A stretch of DNA of 64,000 nucleotides from Paenibacillus peoriae (GCF_022531965.1 NZ_CP092831.1:3605001-3669000), one strand, 5' to 3'. Positions 35,745-44,250 are shown, counted from the first letter of the stretch. Made by a program: numbers and translations. The notes: generated by a model from the sequence alone, not told the origin.

Positions 35745-35831
35745 GTGCCGAGGACCGGGATCGAACCGGTACGGTAGTCACCTACCGCAGGATTTTAAGT
35801 CCTGTGCGTCTGCCAATTCCGCCACCCCGGC
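35745..35831 (-). tRNA. tRNA-Leu (anticodon UAA)
   Basis: 87 nt with a complete cloverleaf on the minus strand. The acceptor arms are GCCGGGG and CCTCGGC, with discriminator A. The D-arm is GGCGGAATTGGCAGAC. The anticodon stem is CAGGA/TCCTG around CTTAAAA (anticodon TAA, reading UUA). There is a long class II variable arm and the T-loop GGTTCGATCCC. CCA is not encoded. The 3' end faces the integrase remnant. Confidence 0.97.
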
Positions 35832-36067
35832 ATAATCTTAGGAACGCTACTCTTTACACTTACTTGTCTTACAAGTATCTGAGAAACACAGAAGTGTTCT
35901 CGCTATGTAAATGTCGTTCAACCGGGCACCAACATATAATACGATAATTTCATCGGATTGTAAAGTGTTTTTAAAAAAAAATAATAAAATTTTCTTTTTG
36001 TATAACTTATGCACATTTGAATTACACTAATAAACGTCTTTCCAAACTACCAGAAGGGGTGTTACGA

Positions 36068-36226
36068 ATGCGTGAAGGTATGATTCCAGCTGTTCTTGGA
36101 ACGGTAGTATCGGCTTCAGGCGCTGTGTTGCTGAGCAGTAAGTACAAACTTGCAGCTACAGGCATTCTCGGTTTCGGACTGGCTCATGTTGTTCTGGGAG
36201 CGATTGATCTGATTGAGCATCGCTAG
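36068..36226 (+). CDS. Small membrane protein, unknown
   Basis: 52 residues from ATG 36068 (MREGMIPAVLGTVVSASGAV...), with AGAAGGGGTG ending 6-7 bases before it; the in-frame start at 36017 is less likely. Two hydrophobic stretches (VLGTVVSASGAVLL; AATGILGFGLAHVVLG) suggest a small two-helix membrane protein, ending DLIEHR. A terminator follows, so it is monocistronic. Family not recognised. Confidence 0.7.
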   Translation: MREGMIPAVLGTVVSASGAVLLSSKYKLAATGILGFGLAHVVLGAIDLIEHR

Positions 36227-36240
36227 TTGTTTGGGAAGTG

Positions 36241-36276
36241 CCGGGCGGGATTTACTCCCCCCGGTTTTATTTTTAT
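36241..36276 (+). terminator. Rho-independent terminator
   Basis: CCGGG.GGG and CCC.CCCGG stem with an ATTTACT loop, then TTTTATTTTT. Confidence 0.85.
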
Positions 36277-36355
36277 CAACGTTTAGTCTGGAGTACAAAC
36301 GTTTATGTAAAGTATAGAAGCTGAATGTACCTAATAAAAGGAGCTGTGATGTGCT

Positions 36356-36544
36356 ATGAGAGATAATAACTCTGAAAAGAATCGTACTGACGATCAAATT
36401 GAACATAAACAATCCCTGGACAAGCGCGAGCCAGGATTTAATCGCATTCCTGACACTGATGCAGATACACCTGCTGCTACTGATATGATCGATGAAGCCA
36501 TAGGTCGCGGGATAGACAAGTTACGTAACGATTTCACAAAATAA
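36356..36544 (+). CDS. Small hydrophilic protein, unknown
   Basis: 62 residues, rich in Asp, Asn, Arg and Lys (MRDNNSEKNRTDDQIEHKQS...DADTPAATDMIDEAIGRG). AAAGGAGCTG lies upstream. No membrane segment or signal. Likely disordered, like many small stress- or sporulation-linked Bacillales proteins; function not known. Confidence 0.65.
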   Translation: MRDNNSEKNRTDDQIEHKQSLDKREPGFNRIPDTDADTPAATDMIDEAIGRGIDKLRNDFTK

Positions 36545-36619
36545 AGCATGGGTAATAGGACATAGGTTTAAAGTAGCCCTTAATGCATTTGTTTTGATAT
36601 GTACAGCGATTTCGTAAAA

Positions 36620-36772
36620 TCACTTAAAGATCAGCATGATCCAGCCAATGATCGAGATCCACAGCACGATGCTGATTAAGAGTCCACACATGATACCAAA
36701 AGAGAAATTACCTTCATTCTTTGGCATGGTACTGCCAAATTTCAATCTAAGCTTCATTTGATTCCAGTTCAT
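36620..36772 (-). CDS. Small membrane protein (50 aa)
   Basis: Begins MNWNQMKLRLKFGSTMPKNE after an excellent ribosome site (AAGGAGGGGG, 5 bases from ATG 36772). It has one hydrophobic helix, FGIMCGLLISIVLWISIIGW, and ends IMLIFK. The arrangement (short basic N-terminus, one helix) resembles the 30-aa peptide at 8191-8283. Function unknown. Confidence 0.65.
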   Translation of the reverse strand: MNWNQMKLRLKFGSTMPKNEGNFSFGIMCGLLISIVLWISIIGWIMLIFK

Positions 36773-36868
36773 AGAACCCCCTCCTTAAGTTCTATTTCGG
36801 AATATGAAGCTTGTTTTTGTAGACCTATAGTCATGTTTTTAAAAATAAAAAAAGGGTTTTTCGTCCTA

Positions 36869-37198
36869 TCATCCTGATCGCGGAAACAGGATTACAGCTA
36901 TACCGACCAAACAAATCAATCCACCAATGAAATCGTACAAGTCGGGTGTCTTTTTATCAATCCACCAGCCCCATGCAATGGAAAGAACAATAAAGACACC
37001 ACCATATGCTGCATATACACGCCCAAAGGAGGAAAATACCTGAAAGGTAGCAATAATTCCATACACAGCTAAAATTAATCCGCCGCAAAGTCCGACATAC
37101 CATGTCTTCCCTTCCCGCAGCCACTGCCAAATCAAATATCCTCCTCCAATTTCAGCGATGCCAGCCAATATAAAAAGTAAAGCTGCCTTTAGCACCAT
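36869..37198 (-). CDS. YnfA/UPF0060 family membrane protein
   Basis: 109 residues with four membrane helices. It has the UPF0060 signatures [20 protein letters not shown], then [20 protein letters not shown], and [18 protein letters not shown]. Distantly related to small multidrug-resistance transporters; its role is unproven. The length matches the family (about 108 aa). Single gene. Confidence 0.95.
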   Translation of the reverse strand: MVLKAALLFILAGIAEIGGGYLIWQWLREGKTWYVGLCGGLILAVYGIIATFQVFSSFGRVYAAYGGVFIVLSIAWGWWIDKKTPDLYDFIGGLICLVGIAVILFPRSG

Positions 37199-37248
37199 TT
37201 CACATCCCTAATTCTTTAAATTTTTTTTGATTTTTTTGGGATATCTCA

Positions 37249-37431
37249 TTAGAGCACTCGACCTAAAATGATAATCAATGCAATCACACCAACCAGAATC
37301 AGCAGGTTGCTGACCTGACGCCATAAGCTAGGCACTCCCTCGGAGTGAAGCTTCCGCTGATTGGCATCAAAGTTCGCTTTTGCTCCTTCAGCATCTGCTG
37401 ATCTAGAGAAGGGTCTGTTTTCTTCATTCAT
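37249..37431 (-). CDS. Small tail-anchored membrane protein
   Basis: 60 residues with AAGGAGG before ATG 37431. The hydrophilic N-terminal half (MNEENRPFSRSADAEGAKAN) is followed by a single C-terminal helix (LLILVGVIALIIILGRVL). No family recognised. It lies 50 bp upstream of ynfA on the same strand and may be co-transcribed. Confidence 0.7.
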   Translation of the reverse strand: MNEENRPFSRSADAEGAKANFDANQRKLHSEGVPSLWRQVSNLLILVGVIALIIILGRVL

Positions 37432-37784
37432 AAGAGTACCTCCTTTTCAATCCACTTTAATCATACCAAACTTTTCCGTCGATTTCGCGTTGCTTTTATG
37501 TATATACTTACCACATATTTCTGATTGCATCTTCATATATGTGAAGTGTACCCCCTTATGTCAATATTTCGCTGAATATAAAGTCTGATGTCGAATCAAG
37601 GTAGAGTGGGTATTTAGACGTCTTTCATTGCAGGACGGTAGTTATGGTATAATTTAGTCAACTTGTTCAAGATCGTAACCAGTGCTCAATTGTTTACTCA
37701 ACTTGCAATTAAATTCACATCCAAGAATCCACATTCCGTTTACAACCTGCATATTCTGTTTGTAAACCCAGGAGGAGGATACCG
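37432..37784. promoter_or_regulatory. Intergenic region with an extended -10 promoter candidate
   Basis: No gene. TGGTATAAT at 37645-37653 matches an extended -10 hexamer on the plus strand, with a weak TTGCAG 14 bp upstream. It could drive the 37785 gene about 130 bp downstream. The left part should hold the promoter of the minus-strand 37249 gene. Confidence 0.4.
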
Positions 37785-38063
37785 ATGTCCCCAATCTTTT
37801 TAGCAAGTTTAATGATAATGGGTATATTTTTATTTCAGGCAGCCATCGTTTTCGGCATCATACATTGGATTTCGAAACGCACTCAACGTCCAGCACAAAC
37901 CAAAATGTATCTCACAATGAGTTTGCTCGTTGTAATTTTAGGCTTCCTTGTATGGGACAACTGGATACACTCACAGGAATTCAATGGATGGGCCATGATT
38001 AGTCTGCTGGTGATTATTATTAGTGCCTATATACAGCTTAGAAAGCAAAAAGAAAAATACTAA
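37785..38063 (+). CDS. Hypothetical membrane protein
   Basis: 92 residues with three predicted membrane helices (IFLASLMIMGIFLFQAAIVF; YLTMSLLVVILGFLVW; WAMISLLVIIISAYI) and a basic tail (RKQKEKY). GGAGGAGGAT precedes the ATG. Its stop lies 31 bp before the mannanase start, so they may share a transcript. No family recognised. Confidence 0.8.
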   Translation: MSPIFLASLMIMGIFLFQAAIVFGIIHWISKRTQRPAQTKMYLTMSLLVVILGFLVWDNWIHSQEFNGWAMISLLVIIISAYIQLRKQKEKY

Positions 38064-38094
38064 TCCCATTACCATGCATCAAAGGAGGAGCGCC

Positions 38095-39126
38095 ATGAAA
38101 TCTCACTCAACACGCTTTTGGTTACAGAGGGTGCTACTGCTAATGCTTGTTTTACTCTTCAGCGGCTCTCAGCAATCGTTCATTGTTGCCGATGCCGCCC
38201 CGCCAATTAATGTTCAGGCCTCTGCCAAAGCCAAGCAATTACTTGCCTACCTATCTAATGTACCGGATGGTATGCTAATTTCCGGGCAGCATGATTACTT
38301 AGAGGCACCGGATGAACAAAATAACAAGCTACAACAAATCAGCGGACAATACGCAGGGCTTCACGGCTATGAGTTTGGAGGATTAGCCAATCAGTCTCTT
38401 ACGGCCCTACGAGAGCAACGTCAGCATGTTGTGAATAGTGCTATCCAATGGAGTCGGGGCGGCGGAATCGTAGCTGTTACCTTCCATCAGGCGCTACCGG
38501 GCAAACCCAAAACGTGGAAAAACGTACAAGCAAAAATTACTCAAGCTGAATTTAATCGTTACATCACGCCAGGTACCCCGCAATATAAACAACTGATCGC
38601 CGATCTGGATGAGGTGGCTCTGTCCCTTAAGACCTTACGAGACGCGGATGTACCTGTTTTATGGAGGCCCTATCATGAAATGAACGGCAACTGGTTTTGG
38701 TGGGGAGACAAGCAAAATTACGCCAAGTTGTGGAATTTAATGTATGATCGATTTACTCATGTCCATCATCTGGATAACCTGTTGTGGGTGTGGAGTCCCA
38801 ATGCCCCAAACGCATATAGCACTCCTTATGATCTTTCCTTCCCAGGTATTAACCGGGTAGATATTCTTGCAGCTGATATCTATAACAATGATTACAAATC
38901 CTCTTACTACACCGAATTACTAAAGCTTGCGCAGGGCAAGCCTATGGGAATCGGAGAAAGTAATATTCTGCCGAGTGCGAAGGTGCTGCAGAACCAGCCA
39001 GCCTGGGCCTATGCCATGACATGGGGTAAGGAACTGTCGGCAACCAATTCACAAGCAGCAATCAGACATTTTATGAACCAAAATAATATCATTACACGAG
39101 ACCTTCTTCATGAATCTCTGGACTGA
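38095..39126 (+). CDS. Secreted GH26 endo-beta-mannanase
   Basis: 343 residues from ATG 38095 (AAAGGAGGAG upstream); an in-frame start at 38023 lies inside the previous gene. The signal peptide is VLLLMLVLLFSGSQQSFIVADA. The (beta/alpha)8 domain has GH26 hallmarks: GMLISGQHDY, VTFHQALP, acid/base Glu in WRPYHEMNGNWFWWG, and nucleophile Glu in MGIGESN. It hydrolyses beta-1,4-mannosidic bonds in mannans and glucomannans outside the cell. Single catalytic domain without a carbohydrate-binding module. Confidence 0.93.
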   Translation: MKSHSTRFWLQRVLLLMLVLLFSGSQQSFIVADAAPPINVQASAKAKQLLAYLSNVPDGMLISGQHDYLEAPDEQNNKLQQISGQYAGLHGYEFGGLANQSLTALREQRQHVVNSAIQWSRGGGIVAVTFHQALPGKPKTWKNVQAKITQAEFNRYITPGTPQYKQLIADLDEVALSLKTLRDADVPVLWRPYHEMNGNWFWWGDKQNYAKLWNLMYDRFTHVHHLDNLLWVWSPNAPNAYSTPYDLSFPGINRVDILAADIYNNDYKSSYYTELLKLAQGKPMGIGESNILPSAKVLQNQPAWAYAMTWGKELSATNSQAAIRHFMNQNNIITRDLLHESLD

Positions 39127-39132
39127 AAGAAA

Positions 39133-39172
39133 AAAGCTTTCACTTCGCTCTAGAAGCAAAGTGAAAGCTTTT
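39133..39172 (+). terminator. Rho-independent terminator
   Basis: AAAAAGCTTTCACTT and AAGTGAAAGCTTTTT form a long stem, 7 bp after the mannanase stop. Confidence 0.92.
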
Positions 39173-39198
39173 TTATACCAAAATCCAAATAAAGTTCT

Positions 39199-39414
39199 CT
39201 AACTATTCCTGATAACCTCTTCTAGATCAATATCGGCATATGCCTCTTCTCCAAGATGTACGGATACAATGGTGTAGATCCGCTTGGACAGTCTAGACAT
39301 CAGCCGATCACCCGGTGCTACAGAGTATTCTTCCCGATAATCTCCAATTTTGTGAAAACCGCTGGACATATGGATGTACAAGTTGCCCCTACGTGTTTTA
39401 CCATGCACCAACAT
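39199..39414 (-). CDS. Hypothetical small protein
   Basis: 71 residues from ATG 39414, 7 bases after GGAGGAG. Soluble, mixed charge (MLVHGKTRRGNLYIHMSSGF...ADIDLEEVIRNS). No family recognised and no close operon partner. Confidence 0.6.
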   Translation of the reverse strand: MLVHGKTRRGNLYIHMSSGFHKIGDYREEYSVAPGDRLMSRLSKRIYTIVSVHLGEEAYADIDLEEVIRNS

Positions 39415-39534
39415 CAAATCTCCTCCTGCTGTGTAACCAACCTAATTTCCCTGTTACATGTATATCGGTCAGAACAAGATAGGATATAAGTCCCTGGTAT
39501 CCTTCTTTCGTTTCACATGTAGTGCACGTACACG

Positions 39535-39569
39535 AAACGGGTCTGCCAGTGATGTGACAGACCCGTTTT
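39535..39569. terminator. Terminator hairpin after gldA
   Basis: AAACGGGTCTG and CAGACCCGTTT pair around a 13-base loop, 32 bp beyond the gldA stop. The T-run is better on the plus strand, so it may work in both directions. Confidence 0.75.
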
Positions 39570-39600
39570 TGCAAACCCATTTTCGTGATTTAGGAAGAAA

Positions 39601-40704
39601 CTATTCTTGATAGGATTCTGCTATTGCATTCGCTGCAATGATTGCATTGTACACGTCAGCAGGACTAACCGGGAACGGCATGTTGACCATTGTATCATTC
39701 GATGCACAAGCAGCTTCAGCCACTTGGCGCCATTCAGCCTCAACAAATTCCTCTACACCCAAGTCACGAAGTGTCAATGGAAGGCCTACATCCTTAACCA
39801 GTTTAATCACGGTTTCCAGTTCTTCTTTCGGTGCATTTTCCAGCACTAGCTGGGTTAACAAACCGAATGTGACTTTCTCACCATGCTGTGCTTTATGAAG
39901 CGAAGGAACAGCCGTCATACCATTATGAATGGCGTGTGCTGCTGCCAATCCACCTGATTCTGCACCAACACCGCTCAGATAAATGGTAGCTTCAATCGTA
40001 TCCTCCACCGCACGAGTATATACTTTACGATCCACCGCACGTTTGGCCTTCACAGCATTTTCCAGCAACGTATCATAACAAAGACGAGCAAGTCCCAGCC
40101 CTGTAGTGGAAGGCTTGTTCAGAACCAGGTTATCCCCGTTGGCCTGATAGCAAGCACGAGCTTCAAAATAAGTAGCCAGTGCATCACCGATTCCAGCTGC
40201 AAAGAAACGTGCAGGCGCTGCTGCCAGAATGCCTGTATCCGCCAGTACAACGTCTGGATTAGTAGGCAGGAACAGATATTCATCGAAAGAGCCATCTTTT
40301 TTGTATATAACCGCAAGCGCGGTACAAGGAGCATCTGTAGAAGCAATCGTTGGGAAAATAACAACAGGCAGCTTTTCATAATAAGCCGTTGCCTTAGCGG
40401 TATCCAATGTTTTTCCCCCGCCAATGCCTATGATAATGTTCGAACCATGTTTACGCACCAATTCGCGGTTACGATCAATCTCTTCTTTTGTACATTCATA
40501 TTGGAATTTCTCGAAGACCACTTGGTTACCAGCTGCTTCAATTGAAGCGCCTGCCTCCTTTTGGGCCCTTTCAAGTATGAACTCATCGCAGATAACAAAG
40601 GCTTTATCGCCATAATCCTTAATATAGTCATTTAACGACGAGAGCAGATTTTGTCCAGAAATAAATTTCTTGGGTGAAGTGATGGATCTTACAACGTTTG
40701 CCAT
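39601..40704 (-). CDS. gldA: Glycerol dehydrogenase (NAD, metal-dependent)
   Basis: 367 residues with GGAGGAATTTAC before ATG 40704. Iron-type group III alcohol dehydrogenase fold: the nucleotide loop GIGGGKTLDTAKA; the metal-binding Asp in the GIGDALATYFEA region; His in AAAHAIHNGM; and His in HGEKVTFG. DAPCTALAVIYK is typical of GldA. It oxidises glycerol to dihydroxyacetone with NAD+. It stands alone, without a dhaK/L/M kinase cluster nearby. Confidence 0.96.
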   Translation of the reverse strand: MANVVRSITSPKKFISGQNLLSSLNDYIKDYGDKAFVICDEFILERAQKEAGASIEAAGNQVVFEKFQYECTKEEIDRNRELVRKHGSNIIIGIGGGKTLDTAKATAYYEKLPVVIFPTIASTDAPCTALAVIYKKDGSFDEYLFLPTNPDVVLADTGILAAAPARFFAAGIGDALATYFEARACYQANGDNLVLNKPSTTGLGLARLCYDTLLENAVKAKRAVDRKVYTRAVEDTIEATIYLSGVGAESGGLAAAHAIHNGMTAVPSLHKAQHGEKVTFGLLTQLVLENAPKEELETVIKLVKDVGLPLTLRDLGVEEFVEAEWRQVAEAACASNDTMVNMPFPVSPADVYNAIIAANAIAESYQE

Positions 40705-40837
40705 GTAAATTCCTCCTCAGCTTTGACTCATACTCAAATTAATAACCATTTGGGCATGTGACCCCTTAACTATAAACCTCTTTTCACATTATTAAAAGGC
40801 TTATTATGGAATATTTTATGAACAAATTGTGTATCTA

Positions 40838-41386
40838 TTATACTTGAACAGTCGAGCTCCATTCAGAATACAGGATACCCATCATGATACGATCATAACT
40901 GTTGCCATCACGAAGAACAGCGGAACGAACTCTACCCTCAAGCTGGAACCCCGCCTTCTCATAAGTTCGGATCGCTTGTGTATTGTACTCAATCACATCC
41001 AAGCCGACCCGATTTAAATTGAGCTCATAAAACGCATACCGAAGAATGAGACCTACAGCTTCTGCCCCAAAGCCCTTGCCACGGTACTCCGTATTACCTA
41101 TACCTATTGCCAGTTGTCCGCTGCGATTATTCCACTCAATCCCGTGGATAGCAACAAATCCGATCAGGACATCATCTGCCAATGTTCTTAATCGAAAATA
41201 GACCTCGTTAGATCTGGGAGATCCTTCTGACTCCATCTGTTTCAACGTGTAAGGAAGCGCTAAATCCGTATCTACATTTCGCAGATACTTCGCATCCTCA
41301 CCCCATTTGAACATCACTTCGGCATCTTCTTCCCTGACTGCGGCCAGCTTTATTCGTTCTCCATAAAATAAATTTTCGATCTTAAT
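40838..41386 (-). CDS. GNAT acetyltransferase, apparent ATT start
   Basis: 182 residues if started at ATT 41386. The N-terminus then reads KIENLFYGERIKLAAVREED, which is the conserved beginning of RimJ/SpeG-like GNAT enzymes. ATG/GTG starts near 41320 would remove it. A stop codon lies three codons upstream of the ATT, and AGGAG is about 10 bases before it. The acetyl-CoA loop is GIGNTEYRGKGFGAEA, followed by NLNRVGLDVIEYNTQAIRTY and YEKAGFQLEGRVR. Acetylates an amino group on a protein or small molecule; substrate unknown. Confidence 0.85.
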   Translation of the reverse strand: MKIENLFYGERIKLAAVREEDAEVMFKWGEDAKYLRNVDTDLALPYTLKQMESEGSPRSNEVYFRLRTLADDVLIGFVAIHGIEWNNRSGQLAIGIGNTEYRGKGFGAEAVGLILRYAFYELNLNRVGLDVIEYNTQAIRTYEKAGFQLEGRVRSAVLRDGNSYDRIMMGILYSEWSSTVQV

Positions 41387-41556
41387 GACCCTTCAGCTCC
41401 TATTATGAAATGTGTGCTATGTTTTCTGTCATAATTATCATGCTATCCGATGTCCGCAATATAAGCTCTCCCTTATGAATTCAATGTTTAAATTTTACAA
41501 AATAATCAAACATAACACAACCAAATCATTACAATTGTCATTGTGTGATACACAAA

Positions 41557-41580
41557 AAGACCTTGCAGCTGCAAGGTCTT
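41557..41580 (-). terminator. Palindromic terminator after KAS III-like gene
   Basis: AAGACCTTGCAG and CTGCAAGGTCTT form a perfect palindrome with TTTTTG on the minus strand, 8 bp past the stop. Confidence 0.88.
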
Positions 41581-41587
41581 CGCATAA

Positions 41588-42574
41588 CTAATATTTAAAC
41601 AACATAGCAACCAGCTGATACCCAGCTCCAATCGTCCAGAACAGCACATAATCACCGCGCCGGATACGACCCGATTCAATACCTTCATGTAGAGCAATGA
41701 ACGGGCTACTGGTTCCTGTGTAACCATATCGATCACCCACATAAATCATTTGGGCATCCTCTAGCTCCAAGTGATCCCGAATCTTTAATACATTTGCTAA
41801 CGAGAACTGAGACAGACAATAAGCCCGTACATCCTGAGGCGATAGCCCATTCTTTTTTAAAATGCGTTCAAGCAGATCAAATGTAGGAGGCAAGGCCATA
41901 TTAGCATCGAACGGAAGCCACTGAATATATTTTCCGGGGGCATTCCTTTGGAGTGTTGCCGCTAACCCCTGAGCCGGGTACAAAATTTTATCTATATTGA
42001 CTGGGTCCGTAAAATACATAGAATCTATAAATCCGGTGTCTTCTTCTGTACGCTCCAAAATAACCGCACATGCAGCATCTCCATAGTTCGCATAAGTAAT
42101 CTCATCCTCCGGACCGGAAATGAGTGAATTATAATCCGACCCGATAATAAGCGCTGTCCGCACGTCAGGATTAGATAACATCGACCGACTGGCTTGATCG
42201 ACAGCGACTGTCATCCCTGCACAATTCGCGTTGGAATCCATCACGGCCACATCATGTCTGGCCCCAATCGCATGGTGAACAAACAAGGCATTCATCGGAA
42301 ACAGTGACTCAGGAACTTGAGTGGAGAACACGATCATATCCACGTCACGGCCTGTCATACCAGCCTGTTCCAGAGCTTTTTGTGCAGCCGCAATTCCCAT
42401 GGTTAAACCGTTTTCGTTCGGGTCATCAATGATATAACGCTGTCTTCTGCCCATATGCTCCATGAAACGTCGAATATCCTTGCCCCGCTCGTCAAAATGG
42501 CGAACATAGTATTCGTTATCCAACGAATGGGACGGATGGTACACACCCAGTGCTTTTATTTTGATATGGCTCAT
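41588..42574 (-). CDS. KAS III-like (FabH-related) protein with altered active site
   Basis: 328 residues. It has the thiolase fold of 3-oxoacyl-ACP synthase III. The nucleophile Cys is kept at about 118 (DSNANCAGMT). In place of the HQAN box there is LSQFSLAN, and the GNTSA box reads GYTGTSS, so the catalytic His and Asn of FabH are missing. GDRYGYTG and the C-terminal FWTIGAGYQ fit the fold. It is therefore unlikely to be a classical decarboxylating synthase; acyl transfer or a specialised Claisen reaction is possible. AAGGGGGAAG precedes the ATG. It pairs with the 42606 gene, 31 bp upstream. Confidence 0.85.
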   Translation of the reverse strand: MSHIKIKALGVYHPSHSLDNEYYVRHFDERGKDIRRFMEHMGRRQRYIIDDPNENGLTMGIAAAQKALEQAGMTGRDVDMIVFSTQVPESLFPMNALFVHHAIGARHDVAVMDSNANCAGMTVAVDQASRSMLSNPDVRTALIIGSDYNSLISGPEDEITYANYGDAACAVILERTEEDTGFIDSMYFTDPVNIDKILYPAQGLAATLQRNAPGKYIQWLPFDANMALPPTFDLLERILKKNGLSPQDVRAYCLSQFSLANVLKIRDHLELEDAQMIYVGDRYGYTGTSSPFIALHEGIESGRIRRGDYVLFWTIGAGYQLVAMLFKY

Positions 42575-42605
42575 CAGGCTTCCCCCTTACACATACGTCA
42601 GCGCA

Positions 42606-42956
42606 TTATTGTACAACAATATCTACGTTGTTTAATCCTGCTTCGCGTGCTACTCGACCAAGCTGCATTTTAATAATGGTTTGTTGAAGGCTGATACCAA
42701 AGATTACTTTGGCAAATCCGGTTTCTTTATAACGTACAAATGAGCCCTTCAATTTTTCCACTTCTCCCGGACCCAAAAGTGCCATCTGGGTACAATCTAC
42801 CTTGAGTGTAAAGCTGGACGCCTGAATGGATGAGGTTTTGGCTACATAATCTTTTACAAAGCTATCATACTCCTCCTGGCTAAACACTCCATTCACCGCC
42901 ATATGTACCGTTTTCATGGCTTGATCTACTTCGATAGTGTAAGGATGTTGACTCAT
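42606..42956 (-). CDS. Hypothetical 116-aa protein, partner of the KAS III-like gene
   Basis: Strong AAAGGAG before ATG 42956. Alternating strands and helices (YTIEVDQAMKTVHMAVNGVF; SFTLKVDCTQMALLGPGEVE; GFAKVIFGISLQQTI) resemble a STAS or SpoIIAA-like domain, but no signature serine motif is obvious, so I leave it unnamed. It is upstream of and close to the KAS III-like gene, so the two are likely one operon and may act in one pathway. Confidence 0.75.
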   Translation of the reverse strand: MSQHPYTIEVDQAMKTVHMAVNGVFSQEEYDSFVKDYVAKTSSIQASSFTLKVDCTQMALLGPGEVEKLKGSFVRYKETGFAKVIFGISLQQTIIKMQLGRVAREAGLNNVDIVVQ

Positions 42957-43080
42957 TTTAGAAAGACTCCTTTAATTTCATTTTTTTGTCTATTAAGAGT
43001 ATCGGAATAATAGGTAGAATTTTTAATATTAAATCAGATAAATCACCACTAAAATATTACAAATTTGCGAATATAAAAAA

Positions 43081-43111
43081 CCGTCACTGCTCCTAAAGAA
43101 GCAACTGACGG
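43081..43111 (-). terminator. Terminator of the SleB-like gene
   Basis: CCGTCA and TGACGG outer stem with an inner TGCTTC/GAGCA pairing. Followed by TTTTTTAT on the minus strand. Confidence 0.85.
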
Positions 43112-43139
43112 CTAGAAATTTGCGTATTCTCATGTGAAA

Positions 43140-43793
43140 TTAATTCGTAAACGTATGGCGACCGAGTGAGATGACAGCCGGGCGACTTTTACTCCATTTG
43201 GCTGTGGCAATGGCCGGGTTGTAATAAAACAAGGACCCATTGGTCGGATCAGCACCATTAAGTGCCTGTCTGGCTGCGCGGTACGCAGTCTTGTTGGGTT
43301 TCAGGCGGTATTGTCCATCCTGTACAGCGGTGAATTGGCCAGGCTGCAAAATAACGTCCGGGATCGAGCTTGGAAACTCGCCGGACTGAACACGGTTTAA
43401 TACGACAGCGCCGACAGCCACTTGACCTTCAAACGATTCTCCGCGCGCCTCAGAATAAATGATACGAGCCAGTTGATCCAGCGCGGTTACGCGCACCTTA
43501 CCGAAGGATTTCAGCTTGGCTTGTGTAGCCGCTCCGGCTACTCCATCAGGTGTCAGACCCTTATCCCGTTGAAAACGAGTCACCGCTTTACTGGTCAGAG
43601 AACCATAGTACCCAGTAAACCCGGCTTTGAAATAACCGAGCGAATGAAGCTGCTGTTGAAGCTCCAGCACCCGTTCGCTTTGAACCCCTTTCTTCAAAGC
43701 TGACGATTGTGCTTGTGCTTGTCCTGGTGCGGCTGAAAATACAGTACCTAACATACATGCGCAGGACAGGATTAAAATAGATAATTTTTTCAT
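43140..43793 (-). CDS. SleB-like spore cortex/cell wall hydrolase
   Basis: 217 residues from ATG 43793 (GAGGAGG upstream). The signal peptide is LSILILSCACMLGTVFSAAPG. The PG-binding_1 domain spans about 40-105 (VLELQQQLHSLGYFKAG; AVTRFQRDKGLTPDGVAG). The Hydrolase_2 domain has ARIIYSEARGESFEGQVAVG (catalytic Glu) and NGSLFYYNP. SleB-type enzymes are lytic transglycosylases cleaving cortex peptidoglycan during germination. A housekeeping wall-turnover role is an alternative, since no ypeB gene follows. The leader is unusually long, over 400 bp to the next gene. Confidence 0.9.
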   Translation of the reverse strand: MKKLSILILSCACMLGTVFSAAPGQAQAQSSALKKGVQSERVLELQQQLHSLGYFKAGFTGYYGSLTSKAVTRFQRDKGLTPDGVAGAATQAKLKSFGKVRVTALDQLARIIYSEARGESFEGQVAVGAVVLNRVQSGEFPSSIPDVILQPGQFTAVQDGQYRLKPNKTAYRAARQALNGADPTNGSLFYYNPAIATAKWSKSRPAVISLGRHTFTN

Positions 43794-44250
43794 ATTCCAG
43801 ACAACCTCCTCTTTCATGTTCTGTCCGGTGCAACCATTCCGGCCTGTACAACTCAGGGACGTTTATCCGATGATGTTTCTTATGACATAACTTATGCCTA
43901 GCTGCAGAAATGACGCGTGGCTACATACGGAATGGGACAATCATGCTTTCACACGTCCGTTGCAGTATACCACAAGCCGCATTTACGTATCATCCGGCTC
44001 TGGTCCTAAGACTACCCAAGCAAATAAAACGCCATCCCTAAAGGAATGACGTGTATTAAAAGCAATGGAGCATGTTCTGGACACACTTTAATACGTGACT
44101 TTTTTCGCTATTTTTCGCTTTAACTTACCCGGGATCGAAGCCTGATTTCTATGAATTCAAATCACATTTCCGCGCACACATATATGGGCGTATGCATAGA
44201 GTAGCGTACGATCCTCAAATTTCGAATAACAGAAAGGCTGGAAACGACGC
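43794..44250. other. Long leader region with two overlapping-range hairpins
   Basis: No gene. On the minus strand a terminator-like hairpin (44029-44052, ACGTCATTCC/GGATGGCGT then TTTTATTT) lies just after an 8-bp stem GTATTAAA/TTTAATAC (44053-44060 with 44087-44094). If the SleB-like gene is transcribed from above 44100, this could be an attenuator. I checked by eye for the ydaO (c-di-AMP) motif often found before wall hydrolases and did not find it. Confidence 0.4.

Noticed and set aside
43794..44250. Possible ydaO/yuaA (cyclic-di-AMP) riboswitch before the SleB-like gene
   Set aside because: The location is typical, but the conserved riboswitch core could not be found on the minus strand; only generic hairpins are present.
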